Part shown: piece by piece, positions 1-7,679 of the stretch
Layout of the letters: each line of letters starts with the position of its first letter
How positions within the stretch are numbered: the first letter of the stretch is position 1
Source of the DNA: Paenibacillus sp. E222
Lineage (GTDB): Bacteria; Bacillota; Bacilli; Paenibacillales; Paenibacillaceae
NCBI RefSeq assembly: GCF_013401555.1
Contig: NZ_CP058552.1
Span: 2,852,001-2,916,000, forward strand
DNA: 64,000 nt
Direction of reading: 5' to 3'
Notes under the pieces: model-generated
What the model saw: the letters and a program-made list of their open reading frames with translations, nothing else
What the model was told of the DNA's origin: nothing
The model's database searches: none
Translations under genes and position numbers: made by a program

Positions 1-407
1 GTTACGCCTGGCGTCATGTGCTGTTGCAGCCATGCCCAGTCCTTGTCGATGTTGGAGGCGTTAACGACCAGCATATAATGCTGTTCTTTCAGTTTATAGA
101 TCAGCAGATCATCGACCACGCCGCCATCCGGATAACACATTAACGTGTATTGGGCCTGACCGGGAACGAGTGTTGTTACATCATTGGTGGTCATGTGCTG
201 TAAAAAAGCTTCCGCGTGTTCACCTTGGACGGTGAATTCGCCCATGTGGGATACATCAAATAATCCGGCACGTTCTCGCACCGCTTCATGCTCTTTCTGA
301 ATTCCACTGAATTGTACCGGGAGCTCCCAACCGCCAAAATCAATGCATCGTACGCCTTCATATTGCTGATAGAGTGGAAAGAGTGGGGTTCTAAGCAAAT
401 CGGACAT
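1..407 (-). CDS. gcvT: Aminomethyltransferase (glycine cleavage T protein), 5' part only
   Basis: The N-terminal ~135 residues of the tetrahydrofolate-dependent T protein, which takes the methylamine unit from the lipoylated H protein and forms methylene-THF and ammonia. The reading frame begins [16 protein letters not shown] and contains the family signatures [21 protein letters not shown] and VVDDLLIYK. The ATG at 407 is preceded by an AGGTGAT ribosome binding site. The gene leaves the window at base 1, so its end and its partners are not visible. It is transcribed behind a tandem glycine riboswitch, which fits a glycine-induced gcv operon. Identification is from family knowledge of the motifs; confidence is high. 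Confidence 0.95.
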   Translation of the reverse strand, partial: MSDLLRTPLFPLYQQYEGVRCIDFGGWELPVQFSGIQKEHEAVRERAGLFDVSHMGEFTVQGEHAEAFLQHMTTNDVTTLVPGQAQYTLMCYPDGGVVDDLLIYKLKEQHYMLVVNASNIDKDWAWLQQHMTPGV

Positions 408-546
408 CCAATCACCTCGTCATGGGCCGTCAACCGGCCGAGTGTATAACCGTGGATCAATGAATCTGGCATCACATTTTATTATAAAAGTAAGGCAAGG
501 GCGCTATAGGCAGCGCCGCTCTATAACCTGTTTTCGTTTTTTTGGG

Positions 547-614
547 AAAAAGGAAAAGGACAGGCCAAAGAACCGGCATGCCAGAAGCACGCTGTATTCT
601 TAGGCTCTGTCCTT
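547..614 (-). terminator. Expression platform of the glycine riboswitch
   Basis: On the minus strand AAGGACAG (614-607), the 3' edge of the second aptamer, can pair with CTGTCCTT (563-556). Inner AAGAA/TTCTT and GCC/GGC pairs extend the stem, which is followed by a T-rich tract at 555-547. The 5' arm is shared with the aptamer, so ligand binding would be expected to block this terminator (an ON switch). The mutual exclusion is inferred from sequence. Confidence 0.6.
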
Positions 615-822
615 GGTACCTGAGAGTTACCCCGCCGCCTGATGCAGCAGGTTTCCCCTTGGGTGATCATAACGCCCGCACAGGGCGAATAGATGCTCTC
701 CAGAGTTGCGTCCCGTAAAAGTCCTTTTGCCTGAGAGATTCACCTCCGCTTGTCGGTGGTTTACTCCTTCGGCGTTACCGCATGTACACCCTGATTCGGG
801 TGTCAAGGGTAATCTCTCCCTT
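605..822 (-). promoter_or_regulatory. Tandem glycine riboswitch (two aptamers)
   Basis: Read on the minus strand, two consecutive glycine aptamers are recognisable. Aptamer 1 (about 822-725) starts GGGAGAGATTACC and contains GCCGAAGGAGTAAACC and AATCTCTCAGGCAAAAGGAC. Aptamer 2 (about 718-605) contains AACTCTGGAGAGC, CCCAAGGGGAAACC and AACTCTCAGGTACCAAGGAC. The paired CTCTCAGG...AAGGAC signatures are diagnostic of this class. It sits about 200 nt upstream of gcvT on the same strand. Confidence 0.95.
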
Positions 823-874
823 TACATTCATCCGCGGGTATTGCATAGACCAATTAAACACATTGACTACTCTC

Positions 875-904
875 ATTAAAGCCTGAATCGTCTATTGATG
901 TCAA
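875..904 (-). promoter_or_regulatory. Probable promoter for the riboswitch-gcvT transcript
   Basis: On the minus strand a perfect -35 TTGACA (904-899) is followed after 18 nt by TTTAAT (880-875). A start near 868 would place the first aptamer about 45 nt into the transcript. Confidence 0.6.
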
Positions 905-1078
905 GAACGATATCATAGAAATGAATAAAAAACCGAATGATATTTTTATTTTATTTCTTAATGTTCGTCTATTTATAAAGATCGCGCTTACTTTTCTAAT
1001 ATTCACCATTATATGTAGGGAGGGCCCATTTGAGTTACAGGTATATAAGGAAGAAAATCAAATAAATTGTGAGGTATC

Positions 1079-1108
1079 TTGACATTTGAATCGAAAATAT
1101 CATACGCT
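1079..1108 (+). promoter_or_regulatory. Possible gcvH promoter
   Basis: TTGACA at 1079-1084 is followed after 18 nt by TACGCT at 1103-1108, a weak -10 box, about 70 nt before gcvH. gcvH therefore seems to have its own promoter and is not downstream of the glycine riboswitch, which points the other way. Confidence 0.4.
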
Positions 1109-1177
1109 ATGTTCTGGGAAAAAGGTTAAGGTCAAAGAAACGCATGCACTCATTAATGAAAAGCGAGGCGGATATCG

Positions 1178-1567
1178 ATGAGCGAATTGAAAAGTGATTT
1201 CCTGTACAGTGAAGAGCACGAATGGGTGCAGACCGTTGGGGAGGATACCGTACGTATTGGCATTACCGAGTTCGCGCAGCATCAGCTGGGTGACATTGTG
1301 TTTGTAGAATTGCCTGACCTGGAATCGGATGTAAAAGCGGAAGACAGTATTGGAACGATTGAATCCGTCAAAACCGTTTCAGATTTGTTTTCTCCTGTCA
1401 GTGGAACGATTATTGCTGTGAATGATGCATTGCAGGATTCCCCGGAGCTGGTTAACAACTCTCCTTATGAGGAAGGCTGGATGATCGAGATTCGTGTTGA
1501 AGGCGACCTGACAGCAGCGCTATCCACATTGATGAATGCGGATGCGTATCGTAAACATACGGAATAA
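1178..1567 (+). CDS. gcvH: Glycine cleavage system H protein
   Basis: The 129-residue lipoyl carrier shuttles the aminomethyl group between the P, T and L proteins of the glycine cleavage complex. It is also a source of lipoyl groups in Firmicutes. The lipoyl-attachment lysine is K65 in the GTIESVKTVSD motif, and the biotinyl/lipoyl fold spans most of the protein. The length is normal for the family. The start is set by GAGGCGG upstream of the ATG. It is a monocistronic gene with its own terminator, diverging from the riboswitch-controlled gcvT. Separation of gcvH from gcvT-gcvPA-gcvPB is common in Bacilli. Confidence 0.97.
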   Translation: MSELKSDFLYSEEHEWVQTVGEDTVRIGITEFAQHQLGDIVFVELPDLESDVKAEDSIGTIESVKTVSDLFSPVSGTIIAVNDALQDSPELVNNSPYEEGWMIEIRVEGDLTAALSTLMNADAYRKHTE

Positions 1568-1695
1568 TATGAAGGTATAATTCATTGGTTGGATCGAGAG
1601 CTATAGCTTGATGTAAAAGTCCGTTTAGCTTGAAAAAAATGAAATGATTGTTTATAGATCCGGATAGTGACACTGCTTATTCGGAGAATACTTGG

Positions 1696-1740
1696 GCGCA
1701 ATGGCCTCACCTGAGACAGGGTGAGGTGATTGCGCTTTTT
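1696..1740 (+). terminator. Intrinsic terminator after gcvH
   Basis: GCGCAAT and CCTCACC pair with GGTGAGG and ATTGCGC around a 7-nt loop, followed directly by TTTTT. From here to about 1960 the DNA is A+T-rich and I see no gene in it. Confidence 0.85.
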
Positions 1741-1961
1741 TGCCGTTGTTAAATGATGAATGGGATGGAATGTTTATCACTCTAATGTGTTCCAATATCA
1801 TTTCTAAATTAAATAGAAATGGCTCGTTTAAATAGAATATATTTACCATTTTATTTGTCATTAAAATGGGCTAATTCGTGGGTATGATACATGAAAGGGA
1901 ATAACAGGTTCCATTCCATATACAAGGTCAAACGTTAGAAAATCCTTTAAATTTAAATCTT

Positions 1962-2023
1962 GTCATCAACGTTCATGACGGAAGTAGGTTTTCATTTCGT
2001 TGTAGAAGATACCGTTTTCATTT
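1962..2023 (+). promoter_or_regulatory. Possible operator region for the mannitol operon
   Basis: An imperfect 18-bp palindrome centred on AACGTT (GTCAT at 1962-1966, ATGAC at 1975-1979) is followed by two direct copies of GTTTTCATTT at 1988-1997 and 2014-2023, 26 bp apart. The block lies about 110-170 bp upstream of mtlA. In Bacilli mtlA is activated by MtlR, whose gene is second in this operon, so these repeats are reasonable binding-site candidates. This is an inference; I recognise no established MtlR consensus. Confidence 0.35.
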
Positions 2024-2135
2024 ACGATATGGTTGTAAATTAAGATTTATTGCAGATTTGTACCTTTGTTCGTCTGGATCATCGTTGTCAAAATTCAGTG
2101 GAATTAAGGTTTAATATGTTGAGGAGGTTTTCAGT

Positions 2136-3602
2136 ATGAGTTCAGTGGACGCAAAGTCCGAGAAAAGCGGAGGAATACGGGTCGGCGTTCAGAAGTTTGG
2201 ACGTTTCCTGAGTGGTATGGTTATGCCAAACATGGGTGCATTTATCGCCTGGGGTCTAATTACGGCATTGTTCATTCCAAAAGGATGGTTCCCTAACGCA
2301 GATTTTGCATTGCTGGTTGATCCAATGATCAAATATTTGCTGCCTTTGCTTATCGGTTACACAGGCGGTACCATGGTACACGGCCAACGTGGTGGTGTAG
2401 TCGGTGCAATTATGACCATCGGGGTTATTGTCGGCAGTGACATTCCAATGTTCCTTGGAGCCATGATAGCCGGACCATTGGGAGCCTGGGTCATTAAAAA
2501 ATTTGACAAGGCTGTTGATGGCAAAATCAAATCAGGGTTTGAGATGCTGGTTAACAACTTCTCCGCTGGTATTATTGGTGGGATTTTGGCCCTTCTAGCC
2601 CTTAAAGGCATCGGGCCTTTTGTTGAAGCAATTAGCAAGGTGTTATCGGCCGGGGTAGAAGCTTTGATGAATGCTGGACTTCTCCCGCTGGTCAATTTGA
2701 TCATTGAGCCAGGAAAAGTATTATTCCTGAACAATGCGATCAACCATGGGATTTTGACGCCAATTGGTACGGATCAAGCAAGAGAACTGGGTCAATCCGT
2801 ATTATTCATGCTTGAATCCAATCCAGGACCTGGACTCGGCATTTTGCTGGCATACTGCTTCTTCGGTCGCGGATCAGCCAAATCTTCCGCTCCAGGTGCT
2901 GTAATCATCCATTTCTTTGGCGGGATTCACGAGATTTATTTCCCTTACATTCTGATGAGACCGATACTGATTCTGGCTGCAATGGCTGGTGGTGTAGCGG
3001 GTACATTGACCTTCATGCTGACTGGAGCTGGTTTGGTGTCAGCACCGTCACCGGGAAGCATCATTGCATACTCGTTGTTAACACCTAAGGGTGGATATCT
3101 TGGCATGTTTGCAGGGGTAGCCGTAGCTGCAATCATCTCGTTCCTCGTAGCATCCATACTGCTCAAAACAGGTAAACAGAAGGACGACGAAGATCTGGAC
3201 AGTGCGTCCAACCGCATGAAGGATATGAAAAATCAGGGCAAAACAGGCAACCTCACTGTTGATAAAGACAATCGGGAAGCTGACCGTGCAGCCGATATTG
3301 CTTCTTCGGCAGTAAAAACGGATATCAATAAAATTGTATTCTCCTGTGATGCAGGGATGGGTTCGAGTGCCATGGGGGCCTCCATTCTGCGCAAGAAAAT
3401 GAAGGCAGCCGGTGTGGATGTTGCTGTAACCAATACGGCGATCAGTGAGATTCCACAAGATGCCGACATCGTCATCACACAGAAAACATTGACTGACCGG
3501 GCCAAATCCGTGGCTCCAAATGCAGAGCATATTTCCATCGATAACTTCCTGAAGAGTCCTGAATATGAGGCACTGGTGGAGCGCCTCAAATCCGACTCCT
3601 GA
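2136..3602 (+). CDS. mtlA: PTS mannitol transporter, EIICB component
   Basis: A 488-residue membrane permease and phosphotransfer domain for uptake and phosphorylation of mannitol to mannitol-1-phosphate. Residues ~15-350 are the EIIC domain, with hydrophobic segments and the substrate-site motif GGIHEIYFP. A charged linker (~350-395) leads to EIIB, whose phosphocysteine is C404 in VFSCDAGMGSS. EIIA is not fused and is encoded by mtlF three genes on, the usual Gram-positive arrangement. GAGGAGG precedes the ATG. The stop codon overlaps the mtlR start by one base, so the operon is probably translationally coupled. Confidence 0.97.
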   Translation: MSSVDAKSEKSGGIRVGVQKFGRFLSGMVMPNMGAFIAWGLITALFIPKGWFPNADFALLVDPMIKYLLPLLIGYTGGTMVHGQRGGVVGAIMTIGVIVGSDIPMFLGAMIAGPLGAWVIKKFDKAVDGKIKSGFEMLVNNFSAGIIGGILALLALKGIGPFVEAISKVLSAGVEALMNAGLLPLVNLIIEPGKVLFLNNAINHGILTPIGTDQARELGQSVLFMLESNPGPGLGILLAYCFFGRGSAKSSAPGAVIIHFFGGIHEIYFPYILMRPILILAAMAGGVAGTLTFMLTGAGLVSAPSPGSIIAYSLLTPKGGYLGMFAGVAVAAIISFLVASILLKTGKQKDDEDLDSASNRMKDMKNQGKTGNLTVDKDNREADRAADIASSAVKTDINKIVFSCDAGMGSSAMGASILRKKMKAAGVDVAVTNTAISEIPQDADIVITQKTLTDRAKSVAPNAEHISIDNFLKSPEYEALVERLKSDS

Positions 3603-5707
3603 TGAGTAATATTACAAGGAGACAGCGTGAAATCGTGGAGTTCCTGCTGGAGCATCCGCATGAGGTAACTGCTGGCGATATAGCTGTTGCGGTCAAAGTA
3701 AGCACTCGTACCGTACATCGGGAGTTGCAGATGATTGAACAATGGCTTGAGCCCCTTGGTATGAGATTGGAAAAAAAATCGGGAACCGGGGTTCGAATTG
3801 ATCCCGGTTCCGATGATTTGGCCGTATTGCGTCAACAACTTGAGCTTAACGAATATGTGGAGTTTACGCCCGAAGAGCGTAAACTCTTCATGCTTTGTAT
3901 TTTGCTGGATGAAGCCGAGCCTGTGAAGCTGCTTGCGCTGGCCTCAGATCTGAAGGTAACCGTGTCGACGGCAAGCAATGATCTGGACGATCTGGAGCCG
4001 CGCATTCAGCTGGCTGGCTTGAAGTTGGTTCGCAGGCGTGGATACGGGGTCAAAATCAATGGAAGCGAGCTGGCTCATCGCATGGCTATTTCCGCGCTTG
4101 CTCTTGAATATCTGGATGAATCCGATTTGTTCGGTAGACAAGCGGAGCATGGAGTTTCCAAAGTAAACAGCAAGCTTCTGGAAATGATAGGGCATGAGGA
4201 TGTACTTACGGTCGAAAATGCATTATGGCAGCCGGATATTGAGTGGTTGGAAAATATACCGGAGCGTCAATACATGAAGCTGCTGATCCAATTGTCTGTA
4301 GCGGTTGTGCGGATTCGCAAAGGCTTTGGCATAGGTCGGGGTACTCAACAGGACAAAAAAGACGTTGGAATGCCTCTACATGGTGAGCAGAAGGTGCCGG
4401 AATATTTAGCTTCCAGACTGTGCGGTGTTCTATCTGCCCAACTTGGGCTGGAGTTTGTGAGCGAGGAGCAGGCTTATTTTCACAGGCTGCTGATTGAAAT
4501 CGCGCAATCGATTCATTCCTCGCGTCTGCTGCCCGTAGACGATCTGGTCTTACTTGACATGGTTCGTTCCCTCACAGATCGGATGCAGCAGAAAACTCAT
4601 TATTCGTTCCATGAGGATCGTATGCTCCGTGAAGGTCTGATTGCCCATATGGAGCCGGTGCTGGAACGAATGGATGGGCGGCAGCTCATCCGTAATCCGC
4701 TGCTTCAACAGATCCGCAAGGATTATGAATCACTGTTTGAGGATGTAAAGTTAGCGGTGCGAGAGGCTTGGCCCCATACGGATGTGCCGGACGAGGAGAT
4801 CGGATTTTTGGTGATGCACTTCGGTGCTTCCATTGAACGGCTGCGTGTGCTGAAACGTGAGATCAGAGCAGTCGTCGTCTGTACGAGTGGGATCGGATCT
4901 TCACGGATGTTATCGAGCCGTCTGTCCAAGGAAATTCCCGAGATTCGGATTGTGGACAGTGTGTCCTGGTATGAAGCCGCACGTATACCGAAGACGGAAT
5001 ATGATCTGGTTCTCTCTACTGTGGATCTGCCGATGGATAAACATCAATACTACAAGGTGAGTCCACTGCTGACGGCAGAAGAAAGTGAACGTTTAAGGCA
5101 CTTCATCAGGACAACGACGCTTCAGCGGGAACATAGCCCCCCACCTGAAGCTGAGTTAAGGACAATAGGACGAATTGCCGATCCAGTTGGACTGGAAGCA
5201 ACCCTGATTGAAATCGTACAGATTATCGGCAAGTTTCAGGTGTTCCCGTTGGATAATCAGGAGATCGGATTTTTTGACACGGCCTACGCGATGTGCAGTG
5301 TTTTACATCAATCCGGTGTGTTAAATAATCCAGAAGAGATTGCCAGGCTGCTGGAGGAGCGTGAAGCGATTGGAAGCCAGAAAATTCCTGGGACTTCCCT
5401 CGCTTTGTTTCATACACGCAGTGATGGCATTCACAGTCCATCCATTACACTGTTCCAACTGACAGAGCCGCTTCTACGCACGACGGAAGACCCGACAGGT
5501 GTCAGCCATGTGCTCTTGATGCTAGGACCCAGACAGTTATCGAAGGAAAGCTTGGAGGTACTGAGTGAGATCAGTGCACTATTGTTGCAGGAAGAAATGA
5601 TCACTTTACTTGAAAAAGGCAACCGGGATGATCTTATTCATTACTTGTCCCAAGAACTTGCGGGATTTTACCGCAGCAAAACCGAAATTGGAGGTATTCA
5701 AACATGA
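3602..5707 (+). CDS. mtlR: Mannitol operon activator with PRD, EIIB-like and EIIA-like domains
   Basis: A 701-residue PTS-regulated activator. Domains in order are N-terminal HTH_11 (~1-60), a Mga-type helix-turn-helix (~85-160), PRD1 (~185-295), PRD2 (~310-415), an EIIB-Gat-like domain with C427 in VVCTSGIGSSRM, and an EIIA-Mtl-like domain (~545-690) with H604 in LFHTRSDG. H349 in LIAHMEP corresponds by position to the PRD2 histidine phosphorylated by HPr in B. subtilis MtlR. The family is activated through HPr and silenced by EIIA/EIIB phosphorylation when mannitol is absent. All expected phosphoacceptor residues are present. The gene overlaps mtlA by 1 bp and mtlF by 4 bp (ATGA). Confidence 0.95.
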   Translation: MSNITRRQREIVEFLLEHPHEVTAGDIAVAVKVSTRTVHRELQMIEQWLEPLGMRLEKKSGTGVRIDPGSDDLAVLRQQLELNEYVEFTPEERKLFMLCILLDEAEPVKLLALASDLKVTVSTASNDLDDLEPRIQLAGLKLVRRRGYGVKINGSELAHRMAISALALEYLDESDLFGRQAEHGVSKVNSKLLEMIGHEDVLTVENALWQPDIEWLENIPERQYMKLLIQLSVAVVRIRKGFGIGRGTQQDKKDVGMPLHGEQKVPEYLASRLCGVLSAQLGLEFVSEEQAYFHRLLIEIAQSIHSSRLLPVDDLVLLDMVRSLTDRMQQKTHYSFHEDRMLREGLIAHMEPVLERMDGRQLIRNPLLQQIRKDYESLFEDVKLAVREAWPHTDVPDEEIGFLVMHFGASIERLRVLKREIRAVVVCTSGIGSSRMLSSRLSKEIPEIRIVDSVSWYEAARIPKTEYDLVLSTVDLPMDKHQYYKVSPLLTAEESERLRHFIRTTTLQREHSPPPEAELRTIGRIADPVGLEATLIEIVQIIGKFQVFPLDNQEIGFFDTAYAMCSVLHQSGVLNNPEEIARLLEEREAIGSQKIPGTSLALFHTRSDGIHSPSITLFQLTEPLLRTTEDPTGVSHVLLMLGPRQLSKESLEVLSEISALLLQEEMITLLEKGNRDDLIHYLSQELAGFYRSKTEIGGIQT

Positions 5708-6138
5708 GTGTGTTAACTAAAGATAAAGTCATCATGAATGCAACGGCTCAGGACAAATACGAAGCGATTCGTATGGCAGGTCAAATTTTGAAAGATGCGG
5801 GACATATCACCGCTGAATACATTGACAAAATGCTGGAGCGTGAAGAGATTGTCTCCACGTATGTCGGCAACGGACTTGCAATTCCACATGGCACGAAGGA
5901 ATCCAAATCATTCATTTTGTCCACAGGTATATCGGTGATTCAGTTCCCGCAAGGTGTTGATTTTGGGGAAGAGAAAGCGTATATGGTCATTGGTATCGCT
6001 GCTCAAGGTGGAGAACATATGGAGATCCTGACCAGCATCGCAGTCATCTGTGCCGAGGAAGAGAACATGGAAGCTTTGCGTCATGCTCAAACCGCTGAAG
6101 AAGTCATCACTATTTTGGAAAGCGAAATGGAACTATGA
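5704..6138 (+). CDS. mtlF: PTS mannitol EIIA component
   Basis: A 144-residue cytoplasmic phosphocarrier that accepts phosphate from HPr and passes it to the EIIB cysteine of MtlA. The active-site histidine is H62 in NGLAIPHGTKES, the classic EIIA-Mtl/Fru signature. The length matches stand-alone EIIA proteins. It starts inside the last codons of mtlR (ATGA overlap) and ends in another ATGA overlap with mtlD, so all four mtl genes form one tightly coupled operon. By family knowledge, EIIA also sets the phosphorylation state, and so the activity, of MtlR. Confidence 0.96.
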   Translation: MSVLTKDKVIMNATAQDKYEAIRMAGQILKDAGHITAEYIDKMLEREEIVSTYVGNGLAIPHGTKESKSFILSTGISVIQFPQGVDFGEEKAYMVIGIAAQGGEHMEILTSIAVICAEEENMEALRHAQTAEEVITILESEMEL

Positions 6139-7286
6139 AGGCCCTTCACTTTGGAGCAGGTAATATTGGACGTGGCTTTATCGGGTTGATTCTGTCCCGT
6201 GCAGGCTACAATGTCGTTTTCTCGGACGTTAACCAGGAGCTGGTTAAGGCTCTAGAGCAGCGTGGAGAGTATACGGTTGAACTGGCTAACGAGGCCAAGG
6301 ATCTGGAGACAGTTACCGGTGTGAGTGCAATCGATGGAACCAATCTGGATACTGTTGCTCAGAACGTTGCAGAAGCTGAACTGATCACAACCGCTGTGGG
6401 TGTGAACATTCTGAAACATATTGCTCCGGGTATTGCAAAAGGACTTACATCCAGACTGGGAACAGGTGATGTCTTCCAGCCCCTTCACATTATTGCCTGT
6501 GAAAATGCAATTGGAGCCAGCACGCAGCTGAAAGAACATGTATATGGTCTACTTGATGAGCGTACTCGCCAGCTTGCGGATCAGTACGTGTATTTCCCGG
6601 ACTCTGCCGTGGATCGGATTGTGCCGATTCAGCATCATGAAGATCCATTGCATGTACAGGTAGAGCCTTTCTATGAATGGGTTGTTGACCGTTCACAAAT
6701 GGCCCCTGCATTCAAACCGGTTGAGGGTGTAATGTATGTGGATGATCTGGAGCCTTATATCGAACGGAAGCTGTTTACCGTAAACACCGGACACTGTATT
6801 GCTGCCTATATTGGATATGTGAACGGGTATGATACGATTCAGAAGGCTATTGCCGATGAAAAAGTCAAATCCATCGTATATGGTGCCTTGCAGGAAACCG
6901 GAGCTGTTTTGGTGAAGCGTTTTGGATTCAATGCCGACGATCATCAGTTGTACATTGCCAAAATATTGGAACGGTTCGTTAACCCGCATCTGACGGACGA
7001 AGTAACTCGTGTAGGACGTTCGCCGCTGCGGAAACTGTCCCCGAATGATCGTCTGGTTCGCCCGGCTCTCCAGGCTTACGAGTATGGAACGGAGACAACA
7101 CATTTGGCAATGGGTATGGCGGCTGCTTGCAAGTTTGACATTTCCGAAGACCCAGAAGCAGTGGAACTCCAGACTACGATCCAGCAAAAAGGGATTGAAG
7201 CAGCACTCAGCCAGTATACGTCCATGGATGAGAGTCATCCTGTACTGAAGCAGGCTGTAGCGCATTATCAACAAATGCAGAAGTAA
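6135..7286 (+). CDS. mtlD: Mannitol-1-phosphate 5-dehydrogenase
   Basis: A 383-residue NAD-dependent oxidoreductase converting mannitol-1-phosphate to fructose-6-phosphate, which feeds glycolysis. The N-terminus carries the dinucleotide-binding motif HFGAGNIGRGFIG (residues 5-17), and the C-terminal helical domain includes the family segment KLFTVNTGH. The length is typical. It is the last gene of mtlA-R-F-D, overlaps mtlF by ATGA and is followed by a terminator. Placing mtlR between mtlA and mtlF differs from the B. subtilis layout, where mtlR is a separate locus. Confidence 0.97.
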   Translation: MKALHFGAGNIGRGFIGLILSRAGYNVVFSDVNQELVKALEQRGEYTVELANEAKDLETVTGVSAIDGTNLDTVAQNVAEAELITTAVGVNILKHIAPGIAKGLTSRLGTGDVFQPLHIIACENAIGASTQLKEHVYGLLDERTRQLADQYVYFPDSAVDRIVPIQHHEDPLHVQVEPFYEWVVDRSQMAPAFKPVEGVMYVDDLEPYIERKLFTVNTGHCIAAYIGYVNGYDTIQKAIADEKVKSIVYGALQETGAVLVKRFGFNADDHQLYIAKILERFVNPHLTDEVTRVGRSPLRKLSPNDRLVRPALQAYEYGTETTHLAMGMAAACKFDISEDPEAVELQTTIQQKGIEAALSQYTSMDESHPVLKQAVAHYQQMQK

Positions 7287-7323
7287 CGGTCTGTATTTCA
7301 ATACAAAATCATATCGATAGAAG

Positions 7324-7360
7324 AAGAGCCTCACAGGGTTAACTGTGGGGCTCTTTATTT
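7324..7360. terminator. Terminator shared by mtlD and the convergent CWC gene
   Basis: AAGAGCC and CACAG pair with CTGTG and GGCTCTT around GGTTAA, followed by TTTATTTT. The 3' end of the minus-strand CWC ORF lies inside the hairpin, so it probably stops transcription from both sides. Confidence 0.75.
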
Positions 7361-7587
7361 TGCTCTTTCTTCTTTTTATACGTATCCAGACATGCCTCGC
7401 AGATGCAGGACTTCCTGCGCTGTTCTGCCGGAATGGGGTCAAATACCCCTTCTGGGAACACAGCCCGGTTACACCAGCATTCTGAATGAGGACGACCAGC
7501 GGCATAGGAGCAACCATTGGCCTCACCGCATAAAGGACATACAAGAACTTCTGGAGTGACTTTCTTTGTATCCTGCTCAACAGACAT
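7339..7587 (-). CDS. Small cysteine-rich CWC-type protein
   Basis: An 82-residue soluble protein with the pattern CPLCGEANGC, ECWC and CICEAC, matching the cysteine-rich CWC family, which is thought to bind zinc through paired cysteines. The function is unknown. I chose the ATG at 7587 because AGGAAG lies just upstream; a longer frame reaching to 7653 lacks a ribosome binding site. The tail is strongly basic (KKKKEQNKE). It lies downstream of the mutS2-like gene on the same strand, 92 bp away, and could be co-transcribed. Confidence 0.8.
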   Translation of the reverse strand: MSVEQDTKKVTPEVLVCPLCGEANGCSYAAGRPHSECWCNRAVFPEGVFDPIPAEQRRKSCICEACLDTYKKKKEQNKEPHS

Positions 7588-7679
7588 ACGAGTCTTCCTT
7601 CCCCGATAAATTTCTAACCACGAACGATCGACAGGTTTATTCAAGTATAGCAACTCAATCCATTATATCAATCCTGTGG

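Noticed and set aside
191..475. 94-codon minus-strand frame over gcvT
   Set aside because: It lies in another frame of gcvT, and the gcvT frame has the recognisable protein and ribosome binding site.
1652..1861. Minus-strand ORF over the gcvH terminator
   Set aside because: The gcvH terminator hairpin lies inside it, it has no ribosome binding site and no recognisable product.
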